Assembly: GCA_900128565.1 (NCBI GenBank)
Contig: LT635965.1
Coordinates: forward strand, 1 to 30,714
DNA from: Stramenopiles sp. TOSAG23-6
Taxonomy: Eukaryota; Sar
Direction: 5' to 3'
Length of the DNA stretch: 30,714 bases
Position numbers and translations under genes: made by a program. Under the pieces are notes generated by a model that worked only from the letters and a program-made list of their open reading frames with translations, was not told the origin of the DNA and made no database searches. Every line of letters starts with the position of its first letter. Position 1 is the first letter of the stretch. This document shows, piece by piece, positions 1 to 10,590 of this stretch.

Positions 1-60
1 TTGTTAGGTACAAAATTTCGTACGAAAAAAAATAAATTCGAAATTGAAAAAAAAACATAC
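1..60 (-). repeat. Introner-like intron, TERT intron 2 (5' part only)
   Basis: On the minus strand this starts GTATGT at 60 and keeps the family core: T-run, TTCGAATTTA, TTCGTACGAAATTTTGTACC, then TAACAA at the window edge. The host exon ends CCA-AT (phase 2). The 3' end lies outside the window. Confidence 0.85.
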
Positions 61-1103
61 ATTGGAAATGTCCCGTTTTTATTTTTTTTAGTAGAATTAG
101 GTTTTTCGTGTTTCTCATATAATTCCTTATAATTAGGAATGTTTGATTTTATTATTGAGTTTGCAGGAATACCAGTTAACTGTATAAATGCACCATTAGA
201 CATTCTCAATAATAATATCTTGTGTAATAATAAATAATGTACTATAAAAAATACGTCAAATGAAAAAATTCGTTAGAAAAAAAATGAAATTGAACAAAAT
301 GAAATTGAACAAAATGAAATTGAACAAAATGAAATTGAACAAAATGAAATTGAACAAAATGAAATTGAACAAAATGAAATTGAACAAAATATTTGAAATG
401 AATAATGAAAAAATACGTGCATCATTTCGTCGCCAATCCGAGAAAGGAGAAAACACCATGCCTTTTGTGTTACAATATTCACTATTGTGTTAGGAAAATG
501 ACACATTAGTCCGGGAAGACCTATTATACCATTGTTTTCACCGGGTCGCTGTTTTTGATAACCCCGAGTGAGAAGATGCATTTCATGTTGCTTCTGTGAC
601 ATTTTTGACGATTTGAAAGCACACGCAATGACGCGATTAACTACTTCATTTTGAGTTTGTTCTGGCGGACGAAACTTTGGCAAAAAACGGCATTCGCGAG
701 CAGTTCCATTCGTTTTAGTCTCGGCAACATAACAGTCACGCAGTAAATCTAGGTATTCTTTTGGATCATTTGGACGTCGAAGCCGTGACGTTGCCGTTGG
801 ATTGCACTTCACATTTGTCGAAGATTTTGTCGAAGACATTGAAACAGAACGCTTACCAGAACTAATATTCTGTTGTTGTGCTTCATATTCTTCAAGATAT
901 TTTCCAAGAGATTGAAAACTACCAAATATATGCCGTGCAACAGAGTTCTGCATTGCACAATATGAGGAGTTTCTTTCTTTTAGACTGTGTTTGTGACATG
1001 TCATATTACCAAAATCAAATCTGAATTTGTCAGGAAAACACGAAATCCAAAATTTAGAGGAGCTTTGATCGAAAAAATAAATCGTATCTGCGTACACACA
1101 CAC
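61..1103 (-). CDS. TERT: Telomerase reverse transcriptase, N-terminal (TEN domain) part; 3' part beyond window
   Basis: Catalytic subunit of telomerase, which adds telomere repeats in the nucleus; only the N-terminal TEN region lies here. Exon 1 is 1103-417 and exon 2 is 236-61, then an intron runs off the left edge. Seen: residues reading PNTIVNIVTQKAWCFLLSRIGDE match the human TEN stretch with PNTV, AWGLLLRRVGDD; joining the exons gives MMH-YLLLHKILLLRMSNGAF then IQLTGIP, matching human VHLLARCALFVL...AYQVCGPP. A preceding QNEVVNRVIACAF segment matches ELVARVLQRL. The long ORF opens at 1103, but the Met at 953 (MQNSVARHIF) fits the usual TEN start better, so the first 50 residues may be leader. 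The reverse transcriptase motifs are outside the window. It is divergent from the TFIIIC-like gene, with 136 bases between the outer starts. Identity is confident; the exact start is not. Confidence 0.85.
237..416 (-). repeat. TERT intron 1, divergent family member carrying a minisatellite
   Basis: On the minus strand it begins GTATTTTTTC at 416, has CTAACGAA as a branch-point-like motif, and ends ATTTTTTATAGTACAT at 237. Ending at the AG (242) throws the TEN frame off; ending five bases later, after TACAT, gives MMH-YLLLHK in frame with the TEN alignment. It shares the CTAAC...TATTTTT...TACAT tail with the family, but the middle is replaced by seven 15-base repeats. Confidence 0.7.
284..388. 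repeat. 15-bp minisatellite, 7 perfect units
   Basis: Seven head-to-tail copies of ATGAAATTGAACAAA (plus strand), all identical. They lie inside TERT intron 1. The unit is a multiple of three, so it creates spurious open frames (MKLNK on plus, CSISF on minus). Confidence 0.95.
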
Positions 1104-1239
1104 AGTTTTAGGATATTGAAAAATCCCACAACAAATTATTAAATTATTGACATTTTGAAGTCACTTGTGTTATTGGCATTGTTAGTGTGTTTATATTACA
1201 AAGACCTATTTATTAAAGCTATCATTACATTGGTGTGAA
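1104..1239. promoter_or_regulatory. Divergent promoter region between TERT and the TFIIIC-like gene
   Basis: A 136-base AT-rich gap between oppositely directed start codons. It presumably holds both promoters; no specific element is recognised. Confidence 0.4.
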
Positions 1240-4200
1240 ATGCTTCCTGATTTGCTGGCAGGCGCACCACATGATAGTAACTGTATCGTCGCTTCCGAAT
1301 GCGGTTTGCGCGCTATAATTCGATACGTTGTTTATCTAGACGGGAAACCTGTTGATTGTGATACGGCACGCGGTGGAGTTGTGTCAGTTTTAGGATTTCT
1401 CGATGGTAGTGTATTATATTCCGTGTATGCGCAGGATATACATGTATCACCTCAGCTTTCCTTATTATTTGACTCTCTTGACAGTGTTGAGAAAGATCTC
1501 CACTCAAGTTTAATTCCGTGTTTTCCATTAGTTGGTGAGTCTCTGCGGTCACCTCCATCGTTTCTATCTACATGTTGGTCACCACCATTACCAAGTGCGA
1601 GAGGTGGTGCTTTATGTAGTTTGTTAACGACAGTTACGTCTCTAGGCACTGCTTCAATTCACAAACCAATATCTGTTTGTGGTGGAATTCGTGGTCTCAT
1701 TTCCTCCGTTGAAGAACTTGTGAATATTTCGGATATGCTAGGTACATACCTGTCTACATCTGTATGGTCGGAAAGAAGTGACAATGTTGTTCATTCGTCA
1801 AATAGTGATAATAGTAATAGTAATATCGAGTCAAAGCAAAGTCATGATTCCAACCCTAGTATTCTATCCTACAAGGAGAAGAGAAAAAGAATTGATTCAC
1901 TTTCCGTACAATGTGCTTCATGGACTTCAAAATTATATCCTGACTCGGATAAAAAATCTGTATATACTGGCCAAGTCATTTTAAGTATAGGAAGTAAAGA
2001 TGGCTGTGTAACTTTGTTTAATTGGTCTGCTTCAGATTTTATGTGTAACCTTAACTCAAACACTAATGAGACTATAAAAACAAAATTATTGTCCAATGCT
2101 AGAGTAAAACAATTTTCTGCATATACGTGTGGTTGGGTATCAAATATTAGTTTTGGGGGTATTATTGAAGAATCTTCAACAACAAATACAGTCAAAACTG
2201 TGCTTGCCACAGCTTCCTGTCAGGGTAGTATAAAAATTTGGAATATTCTTTTAAAGAAAAACTCGAGTACTTTTTCTATGTCATGTACACAAAGAGCTGT
2301 TGTCACTGTAAATGACTGGCAGACAATAGACTCTTTATCATGGTACAATCCTGTGAATAACTGCCCTTCCATTGGTTCATTGCTTTCAATAGTCCAATCA
2401 AAGAAACCAAAAATTTGGTCTTTACATGCAGATGCATTTATTTCTCATGATGACTTCCAGAATGTGGGAAATATAGCTTCAACTGTGTGGTTACAACCTA
2501 GATCATTAACTCGCATAACTTCTAAAGCTCTTAGTAGTGAAAACTTTAATTCATCTATGAGTACAACACTTGGAATATCTCAGTCAAATACGGATGGAAT
2601 GATGCCTTCATCGTATTTGTTGAACGCAAATTCTAATGACCAGACTTCTAGCGAAAAACCAAAGACAAGTGATGATGTTTTCATCAATACTCCCGATCTC
2701 ATTGAAGACATTTCTAAAGAAGCACGTATATTACTTGAACAAAATAAGAAAAATGATAATAATAATAGATTGAACACTTCAAGTAACACTCAACAAACTC
2801 GAAATTCATTAGATACACAATTAGGAATGGATCCAAATAAAGCTTTTTTATGTATTGTACGAAATATTCAATCAAAGTTTCAAAACAATGTCATGGGAAA
2901 ATTTAATGGTAACAGTGTTGTTGAGTGGTGGGAGTGTACACATAATAATAATACATATTCTTTACAACGTAAATCATCTCACCCGTTACTGTCAGAGGAT
3001 GGACCTGTAGCCGGCTTGTGCCTTTCAACATCTGGAATAAATCAAACTATTGTACATAGCGCTTCTATTTCTACTTTCGAGCGTCATAAAGTAATGCTAT
3101 ATAGTAGACCTCATATACATATCCGCTTGATGCCTTCCGTAATTTCCAATTCATTTCAAAACTCTGAATTGGTGATCAATGCATTTGAACACTACGTAAA
3201 CGGTACAACTCAGCAGCAACAAGAATCAAAGTCTAATTTGCCAAGTTCCATGCCTCTTATTCTATGGGATTCTATAGAAATGTTAAACAGAAATTTAAAT
3301 GTATTATTACAAAAGGAATCTTTGATATCTTCGCGAAAGTTTTGGTGTCTTGAGGAATATGAAAATTTCAAAAAAACTATGCTTAATTTGTTACATGAAA
3401 GTCCTACATCTACAAGTAGAAATGTATCAACATCTACGAAACGTTTAGGTCATATTCTTCGATGGATTAAATTATGGAAGTTTATATTAATATGGATGGA
3501 TCGATCACGAATTCCATTTGATGAATGGCCTCCTCCTCTTCGAAGTATGCTTGGTGCGAATAAGCATCGTGAAATTTTGATACAAAGATTGGATAACATT
3601 ATCAAATGTACTTGGCTCATTCAGGTAATGAATACTATTTTGTCTAATACAAAAAGAGGCAATTTGTTAAACGATAATGAGAATTCTCTTGCTGAATCGA
3701 TTGCACATTCAGCATTACACGAAATCAGTCAAGTTTCAAATTTATATTCGAATGTGGATAGTAAGAAGGAGAATTCACAATATGTAAAAAAATCGTCAAA
3801 TTCTCTTGTATCTGTCATGAAAGATTTTGCAGATTTGATTTTGAAACGTTTTTCTTCTTCAGGGAATAACCACAAAACAATTGATATGGATGTATGTTTT
3901 ATTTTTTTTCAATTTCGAATTTAGTTTTCGTACGAAATTTTGTGCCTAACGATTTTATTTTTGAAATATTTTTCCAAAATACATTGGTATATCAATGAAA
4001 ATGAAGGTTCATGTTGTAATCGTAGTTTATTCACTTTACTGCCGCTAGATGAAAAGGTAAGAAATAATGGTATGAATCATAATATTTGGTTTCGTTGTCC
4101 AAGTTGCTCAAGAGAAGCCAAATGTAACGTAAACACTCAGGAAAAAAACAACAGTAATTTTATTCTTACTATTATCAAAAATAATTGTATGAATAATGAT

Positions 4201-4251
4201 GTTTTATTATGTCCCTTTTGTGATGTTGAATTGCAATCAGTCACAAATTGA
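1240..4251 (+). CDS. Probable TFIIIC subunit (WD40 / C-terminal zinc finger, GTF3C4-like)
   Basis: Exons 1240-3891 and 3985-4251 give about 972 residues. Seen: WD40-like blades in the first 370 residues, for example GSKDGCVTLFNW and ATASCQGSIKIWN; a long low-complexity Asn/Ser middle; and a C-terminal Cys cluster (CCNRSLFTLLPL, RCPSC, then LLCPFC) that only becomes contiguous when the intron is removed. A WD40 front with a C-terminal zinc finger, C-x-R-x-L-x-x-LPL then a CxxC, recalls the TFIIIC 90 kDa (delta) family, which acts in RNA polymerase III transcription. The match is by pattern only, so it could be another WD40/zinc-finger protein. Exon 1 would otherwise run 11 codons into the intron and stop at TAG. 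Confidence 0.5.
3892..3984 (+). repeat. Introner-like intron in the TFIIIC-like gene (93 bp)
   Basis: Begins GTATGTTTTATT, contains TTCGTACGAAATTTTG then TGCCTAACGA, and ends TTTTTCCAAAATACAT. It is nearly the same sequence as the copy at 30414-30506 in an unrelated gene. Flanks: ATG GAT before, TGG TAT after; AT before the GT is repeated at the 3' end. The first downstream AG gives the wrong frame. Confidence 0.85.
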
Positions 4252-4381
4252 TGTATTAATTGACTATTTTATAGATAAAAGATAACTTGTAAAAATGTTT
4301 GTTATGTCACATTTTCAATATAAAAAAAACATTTTTTTATGATTTAAACTTCTTCTTCTTTGAACATTTTCAGTTGGTATG

Positions 4382-7142
4382 CTACGATGTGATGTTGCTA
4401 TCGGAATCTCCAAAAGATGTTAGATTTGTTAATCTTGCAACTTCATCGGCCAGTCGCTCATTCCAAGCTTCATTACTCGAATTTTGTTCAATATTTTGAA
4501 CGTCATTTCTTGAATTTTCTGAAAATATTTGATTATTCATTTGATCGTATTGTGAAGGTAAAGAGGTGTTATATGCAGAAGGAAATTTTTCATCTTGTGT
4601 ATACGCTACATCATCATAATTATTATAAAAATTCGGTACATTCGGTACATATGAAGATTTTGCCATGAAATTCATTTGTCCATTCATTTGTCCATTCATT
4701 TGTCCATTCATTTGTCCATTCATTTGAGATATTGAAGTTGTACCAACATTAGGACCATTGACAAATGAATCATTCAGAAAATTACTATTTGGATTATTCA
4801 GAAAATTACTATTTGGATTATTCAATCTTTCAGAATTATGAGAAATATTCTGCGAAGTTGTTTTATCATAACTTGCACTTATTTTTGCGGTAATAACTTC
4901 TGCTGGAGTTTTACTCCGATGTAAATTTGAGTTGATATTACTACTACTATCATTTGTTGTTGTTGCTACATTAGTTAACCACTGTTCCCTAAGTTTACCG
5001 AGTTGAATTTTCAATGATAATTCTGCATCATTATCAACACCAACTGTAGATGTTTCAGAAATATTTGTACCAAATTTCGTACCTAATAAATTCAAGTAAT
5101 TAGTATTCATATTTGAATTAGTATTCATATTTGAATTAGTATTCATATTTGAAGTAGTATTCATATTTGAATATCTATTAGAACCAGGTAACACATTGGA
5201 AGCATTTATACTAGAATTTCTTACTTGAGCAGGTGATAAATTCTGCGCGTCATTAGTAAAAGATTGATTATTACCATTATACTGTTGATTTGAATTAGAA
5301 TGCATTGAATCATTAAACACTGTATTTGTATAATTTGGGCGATTATTATTATTATTCGAATTTGTTGAAGGGTTAGGGTTATTTTTGTGAGACGAAATAT
5401 CATGAGAAAATCGGCATTTTTTTCCTTTTTTACAGCGACCTTTGGCAAAATAAGTACACATAGGCTTTTGTTTCTTCATATTTGTTTTTGTATATTTTGT
5501 ATTTCGATTTGAAATATTATTATTATTCATATTATGAGCACCTTGAAAGCCTGCATTGAGATCGGTTTGTGTATCATGAGGATATACGCCTGATGAATCG
5601 TTTTTCCATGATGAAAATTGTTTTTTTGGTGATACAAATCGATTTTTTGGATTAGGGTTAGGGTTTGGTGATACAAATCGATTTTTTGGATGAGTTGTAT
5701 TACCTCTACTTGGAGAAAACTGTTGATAATTATTCGTTTTTTGCTTCTGCTTTCTTAATTGTTCAGAACGAGTTTTTGCTAGTAAATTTTGTAGATCGTT
5801 TTTTGATCCATTTTGTTGTTGTTTCAATCGATTCATTTCTTGTATTTTTTGCATTTGTTGTCTCTGAGATTCCCTTTCAAGTTTTAGAGATTCTGAGATA
5901 GCCAAGCTCAGATCATCTTCCTCCTTTTTACGTCGCGCTATTTCTAATTTATGAAGTCTCTCACGATCTCGTCTTTGAATTCGCTGTTTTTCGGCTAATT
6001 CTTGTTTTTTAAGTGCTTCTTTGAGGTCTTTCTGTTTCTTCTGTTTTTTAAGTGCTTCTTTGAGGTCTTTCTGTTTCTTCTGTGCAGATAGAACATGTTG
6101 TAGTGAACGTTTTACACTCTTTTCTGAGTGATTTGATGCTCGTCTTGCACACTGTGCTGCATGTTGAGTAGCAAACTTCACTTTTTGCCTTTTTTTCATT
6201 TTTCTCTCGTTCTACAAGTTTTAACGATGATGCTAGAGCAGCTTTCATACTCAATTCTTCTTGTTTTTTAATTCGAATTTCATCTGCACGTGCTTGTTCA
6301 CGCTTTCTTTCGGCATCTTCCTTTGCTTTTCGTTCTATTTCTCTAGCTTTTTTTTGAGATTTTTCAAGATTGATTCGTTTTTGTTCAGCTATTTTCTTTT
6401 TTTCTTCATCTTTGGCCTTCGCTTTGGCTGCTTTAGCCAGTTCACGTTCTTTCTTTTTTTCCATTTGTCGTTTTTTCTTTCTGTCTTTCTTACGCTGTTT
6501 CTTAGTTCGTTTATCTTTCTCTTTTTCCTCTTCTCTTAGTAACTCTTCAGCAGCTTTGTCCGCCGCAGCACTTCTTTCAGCAAAACTTTCTTGAGGTTTT
6601 TCACTTTCTTGAGAACTTGCTCTACGGCATCGATTACTTGAATTATTATGGTATGATCTACTATAGTAGTATTCGTCTTCTGATTCCTCATCGTCACTAG
6701 CAAACATCATTTCTCCCATCATTCCAATAGGAATTGGCATACCGTTCATAAATACAAAAGGAATCCCTGGAGAACTATCGCGTCCATATTGACCTCTTCT
6801 TCTTCGACTACGACGATTACCCTGGTGAAATACGTTACGAAGTTTCATTTCCATCATCATTTCGAATATATGAGACATAAACTCTTCCCCATCTATGCAA
6901 CAGTCATCTTCATCAGTTTCCTCACCCCGCAGTTCTTCAGTCTCTAATCTCTGAAAGGCTTCACTAAGTGCCTGGAATTTCTCAGTTGCTACATCTGTTG
7001 GGTCTGCCGTATTTTTATCAGGATGCAACTGTAACGCTCTAGTACGATATGCTTTTTTTACGGCTGAATCAGAATTTGCGCTGTTGGGCGACAACTGTAG
7101 TATTTCGAGCGCTTCACTGCGGCTCATGCGATCCGCTGCCAT
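4382..7142 (-). CDS. J-domain, UIM and CCCH zinc-finger protein (one gene with a frame break, or two fused frames)
   Basis: The first frame (7142-6048) has a J domain at residues 7-70 with the HPD motif (LHPDKN), which stimulates Hsp70 ATPase, then a Lys/Glu-rich helix and a UIM-like ELSMKAALASSLKLVERE. The second frame (6199-4382) continues the charged helix, has a UIM-like EEDDLSLAISESLKLERE, then a CCCH finger CTYFAKGRCKKGKKCRFSH (C-x7-C-x5-C-x3-H) near 5450-5400, and an Asn/Ser-rich tail with several short repeats. The second frame is +1 to the first, and the switch falls in an A-rich stretch near 6181-6206. The first frame's own tail turns Cys/Thr-rich and unlike the rest, so I read this as one gene with an indel or frameshift. 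Ubiquitin and RNA binding are inferred from the motifs. Confidence 0.6.
4670..4725. repeat. 12-bp in-frame repeat, about 4-5 units
   Basis: Repeats of CATTTGTCCATT on plus encode GQMN units in the Asn-rich tail of the J/CCCH protein (minus strand). Confidence 0.9.
5098..5170. repeat. 18-bp in-frame repeat, about 4 units
   Basis: The unit TAGTATTCATATTTGAAT (plus strand) is repeated with small changes. It encodes NMNTNS-type units in the J/CCCH protein. Confidence 0.85.
5625..5690. repeat. Duplicated segment carrying telomere-like motifs
   Basis: GGTGATACAAATCGATTTTT occurs twice, separated by TTAGGGTTAGGGTTT (5652-5666). On the minus strand this encodes repeated KNRFVSP blocks joined by NPNPNP. 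Confidence 0.8.
6009..6085. repeat. Tandem duplication encoding KKQKDLKEAL twice
   Basis: About 36 bases (TTTTTTAAGTGCTTCTTTGA onward) are repeated almost exactly in the charged helix of the J/CCCH protein. Confidence 0.85.
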
Positions 7143-7711
7143 TTTTATACGGTGACTATATCTAAATCAACTATACTCAATAAAGTTAAAACAGGAGTAG
7201 TAACTATGCCTACAAATGATTCACCGACTTAAATTGAATAAAGCCAGATGACCAATGTACACTATATGAGTTGTTACAGAATTGGAAAAAATATNCCTGC
7301 CACTAGTCACTCACAACGTGTAGAAGTATGATATTGAGTCAGTGCAGCCCGCACACAATTGACCGCACATCATTAGGTACGGATATTCGTACCAAATCCA
7401 AATTTAAATCACGAAAAATATTAGAAAGAAATGGTAAATAAATTAGTAAATTGGCTTCAATCAAGTAAAAAACCTAAAAACCGCTAAAAACCCCCAAAAA
7501 AAGTTTAAAAAACCAAAAAAAACAAAAAATTCAAGAAAAAATTCAAGAACAATTTCAAACAATTTGCAAAATTTCAAAAATATCATGGTTGATAATTTAT
7601 AAATATATGATAAACCAATTTAATGAAAAATTGGAATTTTAATTACGAAAAAATGGTAGGAACAATGTTCAAATGTTTACGAATGTTCAACAACGACTTG
7701 CTAACTTTGCT
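7143..7711. other. Intergenic region, 569 bp, with a degraded intron-family core
   Basis: It lies upstream of the J-domain gene and downstream of the EF-hand gene. It is AT-rich with A-runs. One undetermined base sits at 7295. Around 7372-7413 is TTAGGTACGGATATTCGTAC followed by AAATTTAAAT, resembling the reverse complement of the intron core. No supported gene. Confidence 0.6.
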
Positions 7712-8431
7712 CTAACTTTGATTTATGTGATCAAGTACCATTTGTAGCATACGCTGTGCAAAAACATCAATAGTATCACCTATGGGACCAAAAGTAGCAC
7801 CCATTTCCTCTCTAACTTGCATTAAATTATGTCGGGTGATTAAGATTTCGTTCTTTGACAATTTTTTATCGCCATTTAAGTCAGCAAAGCGAAAAAGAAT
7901 TTGAGGCCATTTTTCTCTAGTTATATCGTACACAGTGATGTGGTTGTCATTATTTGTATCAATTGCATGAAATAATCTTTGGAAACTTCGTTTTAATAGT
8001 GAAGGTTGTGAAAGACTTGGTGGTGTCGGTGCTGTCGCTGTTGGTGCTTTTTCATTCTTTTTCTCGTTTTTCTCGCCTGTTTTCTTCTCGCTCTCGTTTT
8101 TATGGTTTTTATCACCTTTAGTTGATGTTTTCTCTGTTTTCTTATCATCTGTTTTCTTTTCAGTGCTACCTTCGGTTGATTCACCTTTATCTTCATTTGT
8201 TCCCACTGCTTTTCTTCTAGCAAACCGAAGTACATGGCCAAAGTCGTCCAACTCTGATAATACCTCAGTAGTCGCTACAGTCAACCTGTTTCGTGACCGT
8301 GCCACCGTTTCTTTTTGTTTCGGTTTTGTGGTTTTTGCTGTAGATAGAGCAGACAAACGAAGCCGTGGGCGAGCATATGTAACGCTGGTAATAGTTAAAA
8401 GATACAAGGAAAACGTACCAGGGAATCTCAT
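7712..8431 (-). CDS. Secreted or ER-lumen EF-hand calcium-binding protein
   Basis: 239 residues. The N terminus MRFPGTFSLYLLTITSVTYA looks like a signal peptide ending near residue 20. Residues about 75-140 are a Lys/Glu/Thr low-complexity linker. The C-terminal third has two EF-hand loops, DTNNDNHITVYD and DLNGDKKLSKNE, with acidic residues at positions 1, 3 or 5 and 12 as expected for calcium binding. This pairing resembles ER/secretory EF-hand proteins, but I cannot name a specific ortholog. The start at 8431 is chosen because it opens directly into the signal peptide. No intron is seen. Confidence 0.75.
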   Translation of the reverse strand: MRFPGTFSLYLLTITSVTYARPRLRLSALSTAKTTKPKQKETVARSRNRLTVATTEVLSELDDFGHVLRFARRKAVGTNEDKGESTEGSTEKKTDDKKTEKTSTKGDKNHKNESEKKTGEKNEKKNEKAPTATAPTPPSLSQPSLLKRSFQRLFHAIDTNNDNHITVYDITREKWPQILFRFADLNGDKKLSKNEILITRHNLMQVREEMGATFGPIGDTIDVFAQRMLQMVLDHINQS

Positions 8432-8780
8432 TATTTAATGCTCACAACAGAATAATTATCTTTATCTTACAAAACTTTCTCTCAGGCTTTTTTTTCAATT
8501 TTGAATTCCAAAAAAATTCAAATTTTTTTCGATTTTAAAATTTTTTTTTCAACATCATGCAACAGAGCAGGTCTGTTCCGTTTTTTCCCCTTTTTTTTTC
8601 CTTTTGTCTTTTTGTTTCTCTCAAAAATTTTCGAAGATACGATTTGAGAGATTGTACTACAGTGGTAAAGATATCGGATATTCTACGTAGTATCACGACT
8701 CTGTTGAATAAAGTAGAAGAATAGGCTCTACAACTTTTGGCAACAACACAAAAAAATATTAACATTATTTAAAAAAAGGT
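8432..8780. other. Intergenic region, 349 bp, divergent promoters
   Basis: Lies between the starts of the EF-hand gene (minus) and the coiled-coil gene (plus). It has long T-runs and TTTTTTCAATTTTGAATT near 8489-8506, which recalls the start of the intron family but lacks the core. A 76-codon minus ORF here has no protein-like features. Confidence 0.5.
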
Positions 8781-10373
8781 ATGGCGAGTATTGGAGTGAA
8801 TGCTTTATTGACAAAAGCAAAGAAATCTATGGGTATTGAGAAAAAATGTTTAGCTGAAGTTTTAGACATGAAAGAAAAGATGGAACAATTAGAACTATCT
8901 AATCAGGTATTAAGAGAAGATTGTGAGGCATTATTGAAAGAATCAAAAGCAATAAAAGAATCTTTTGATGCAGATACGACATCCAAAAATAAAGCAAGTG
9001 AAATAGTAGAAGAAGGTTATGAAAGGGAAATGAAAAATATGAAGACGGAAGCTAGTTCCATATTGTGGCATTTATACGCACAGGAAGCACTAGCACTTGA
9101 AAGTGCCAATACTTTACAACGTGATTATGAGATTGCATATTCAAAAAAGTGTGAAGCCTTAGAAATTTCAAATGCTTGTGTTGAGTTGCTAGAAGAAGAA
9201 ATAACGGAGATGGGGTCTCTTGTTTCCAATCGCTCTGAAGTTCTTCAAAGATCGGCTTTACACGCACTAGAGGAAGTTGAAAAGAAACGAAGAGCTTTTG
9301 GGCGCGATACCGATGCTAAAATAGCAGAGTTCATCGCAGAAAATGAAGCCAATATTCTTGTTTCTAATGCAACTAGATATGCAGAAAGTGAAATGATTAT
9401 TGCTGACGAAGCAGAAGAAAGTAAAAATAGAGCTTTGGTTTTGGCTAAAAAGTTAAAAGTTTTATTTGAAAGAGCAGAAAATGAAGCTCAATTGGAATGC
9501 AGAAGAGTTGATATTGCCTTCAATGAAGTAAATGAAGCTAAAAAGGCTGAAGCTTCAATGTATCGATTATTACAAGAGAGTAAAGAGGAAGACGAGCTAA
9601 AAGCTCTCACTCGACAAAAGAGCCTTGAAGCAATGATGAAAATTGCAAACAACGAAGCAATGGCAGTCTCTGAGCAAAGGCTGACTGTAACAAATATGCT
9701 TGAAAAAAAAGCTGAATCAACGAGAGTATTAAAAAATACACATTCTCGTAATATTGAAGAGTTGGAAGAAAAATATCATCGAGAAATGGGTGAAAAATTA
9801 GAAAATTTACAACGAGAGTTCAGAGTTGCTCGACATCGTGAGACTACAAATACGAACCGAACAAATACGCGTAAAATAAAAGCATTGAAAAAAGAACTCC
9901 GTGATGCAACGACAGCTTTACAGCTATGCAAGCGTAAAGATAAGTTAGCCAGTGAGGCTGAAAACGAAAGAGAAAACAATGAAGAAAATAGAATAATAGC
10001 CAAGAGACACTTAGAAGCGTTAGAGAGACAAGCGGAGCGTCATCGAAATGAACTTCAAAAGCTTGAAGCTCAAAAACATGAATCTAAAGAAGCAACACAT
10101 TTAATAAAGACATTGCAGAATGAAATTATATCAATGAGAGACAATGAAGCACTCACAATGAAAAATATGGAAAAAACGATTTCATCACAAAAAGCGAAAA
10201 TGACAACATGGGAAGCCATGTCTCAGTCAATTGCTCAATCAGTGAAAGAAACAACTCTTTCTCATGAAAAAGAACTTTCAACATTAAAAAGTGAACACAA
10301 AAAAATATTAGAAAACCAATTATTACTAGCGAAACAAAAACATGAAGATAAATTGACAAGTGTTGTAAAATAA
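8781..10373 (+). CDS. Long coiled-coil protein, function unknown
   Basis: 530 residues, almost wholly charged helix rich in Glu, Lys, Ala and Leu with heptad-like spacing throughout (for example LEEVEKKRRAF, LEELEEKYHREMGEKLENLQ in shorter pieces). No signal peptide, membrane segment, motor domain or metal site is seen. The ATG follows an A-rich leader (AAAAAAAGGT). Such proteins are usually structural (cytoskeletal, basal-body or vesicle tether), but nothing in the sequence decides this. Intronless. It ends TAA, followed by a very AT-rich spacer. Confidence 0.8.
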   Translation: MASIGVNALLTKAKKSMGIEKKCLAEVLDMKEKMEQLELSNQVLREDCEALLKESKAIKESFDADTTSKNKASEIVEEGYEREMKNMKTEASSILWHLYAQEALALESANTLQRDYEIAYSKKCEALEISNACVELLEEEITEMGSLVSNRSEVLQRSALHALEEVEKKRRAFGRDTDAKIAEFIAENEANILVSNATRYAESEMIIADEAEESKNRALVLAKKLKVLFERAENEAQLECRRVDIAFNEVNEAKKAEASMYRLLQESKEEDELKALTRQKSLEAMMKIANNEAMAVSEQRLTVTNMLEKKAESTRVLKNTHSRNIEELEEKYHREMGEKLENLQREFRVARHRETTNTNRTNTRKIKALKKELRDATTALQLCKRKDKLASEAENERENNEENRIIAKRHLEALERQAERHRNELQKLEAQKHESKEATHLIKTLQNEIISMRDNEALTMKNMEKTISSQKAKMTTWEAMSQSIAQSVKETTLSHEKELSTLKSEHKKILENQLLLAKQKHEDKLTSVVK

Positions 10374-10590
10374 AATTTGAATAAATATTAAATCGAATTT
10401 TAAATTTAAAATTTCGAATTTAAATTTCGAATCTCAAATCGACTAAAAAATACCTTTTTTTTTTTAGTTTTTTTACCCGTGGACCCAAGAAATACAACTT
10501 TTAGCAGTCTTCCTTGAGCATCGCTCTTTCTCAATTTATATTTATTGAATTGATGCTTTTACGATAAAAAAACGTTAAACGTATTCTCAA

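Noticed and set aside
284-388. CRISPR-like array
   Set aside because: Units are directly adjacent without spacers, inside a eukaryotic intron.
260-493. Plus-strand ORF with MKLNK repeats
   Set aside because: It is the translation of a 15-bp minisatellite inside TERT intron 1; no independent gene features.
6181-6206. Programmed -1 frameshift at A-AAA-AAG
   Set aside because: The heptamer is in register, but -1 reading meets a stop at once; the needed shift is +1.
8535-8765. 76-codon minus ORF
   Set aside because: Lies in the divergent promoter spacer, low complexity, no recognisable features.
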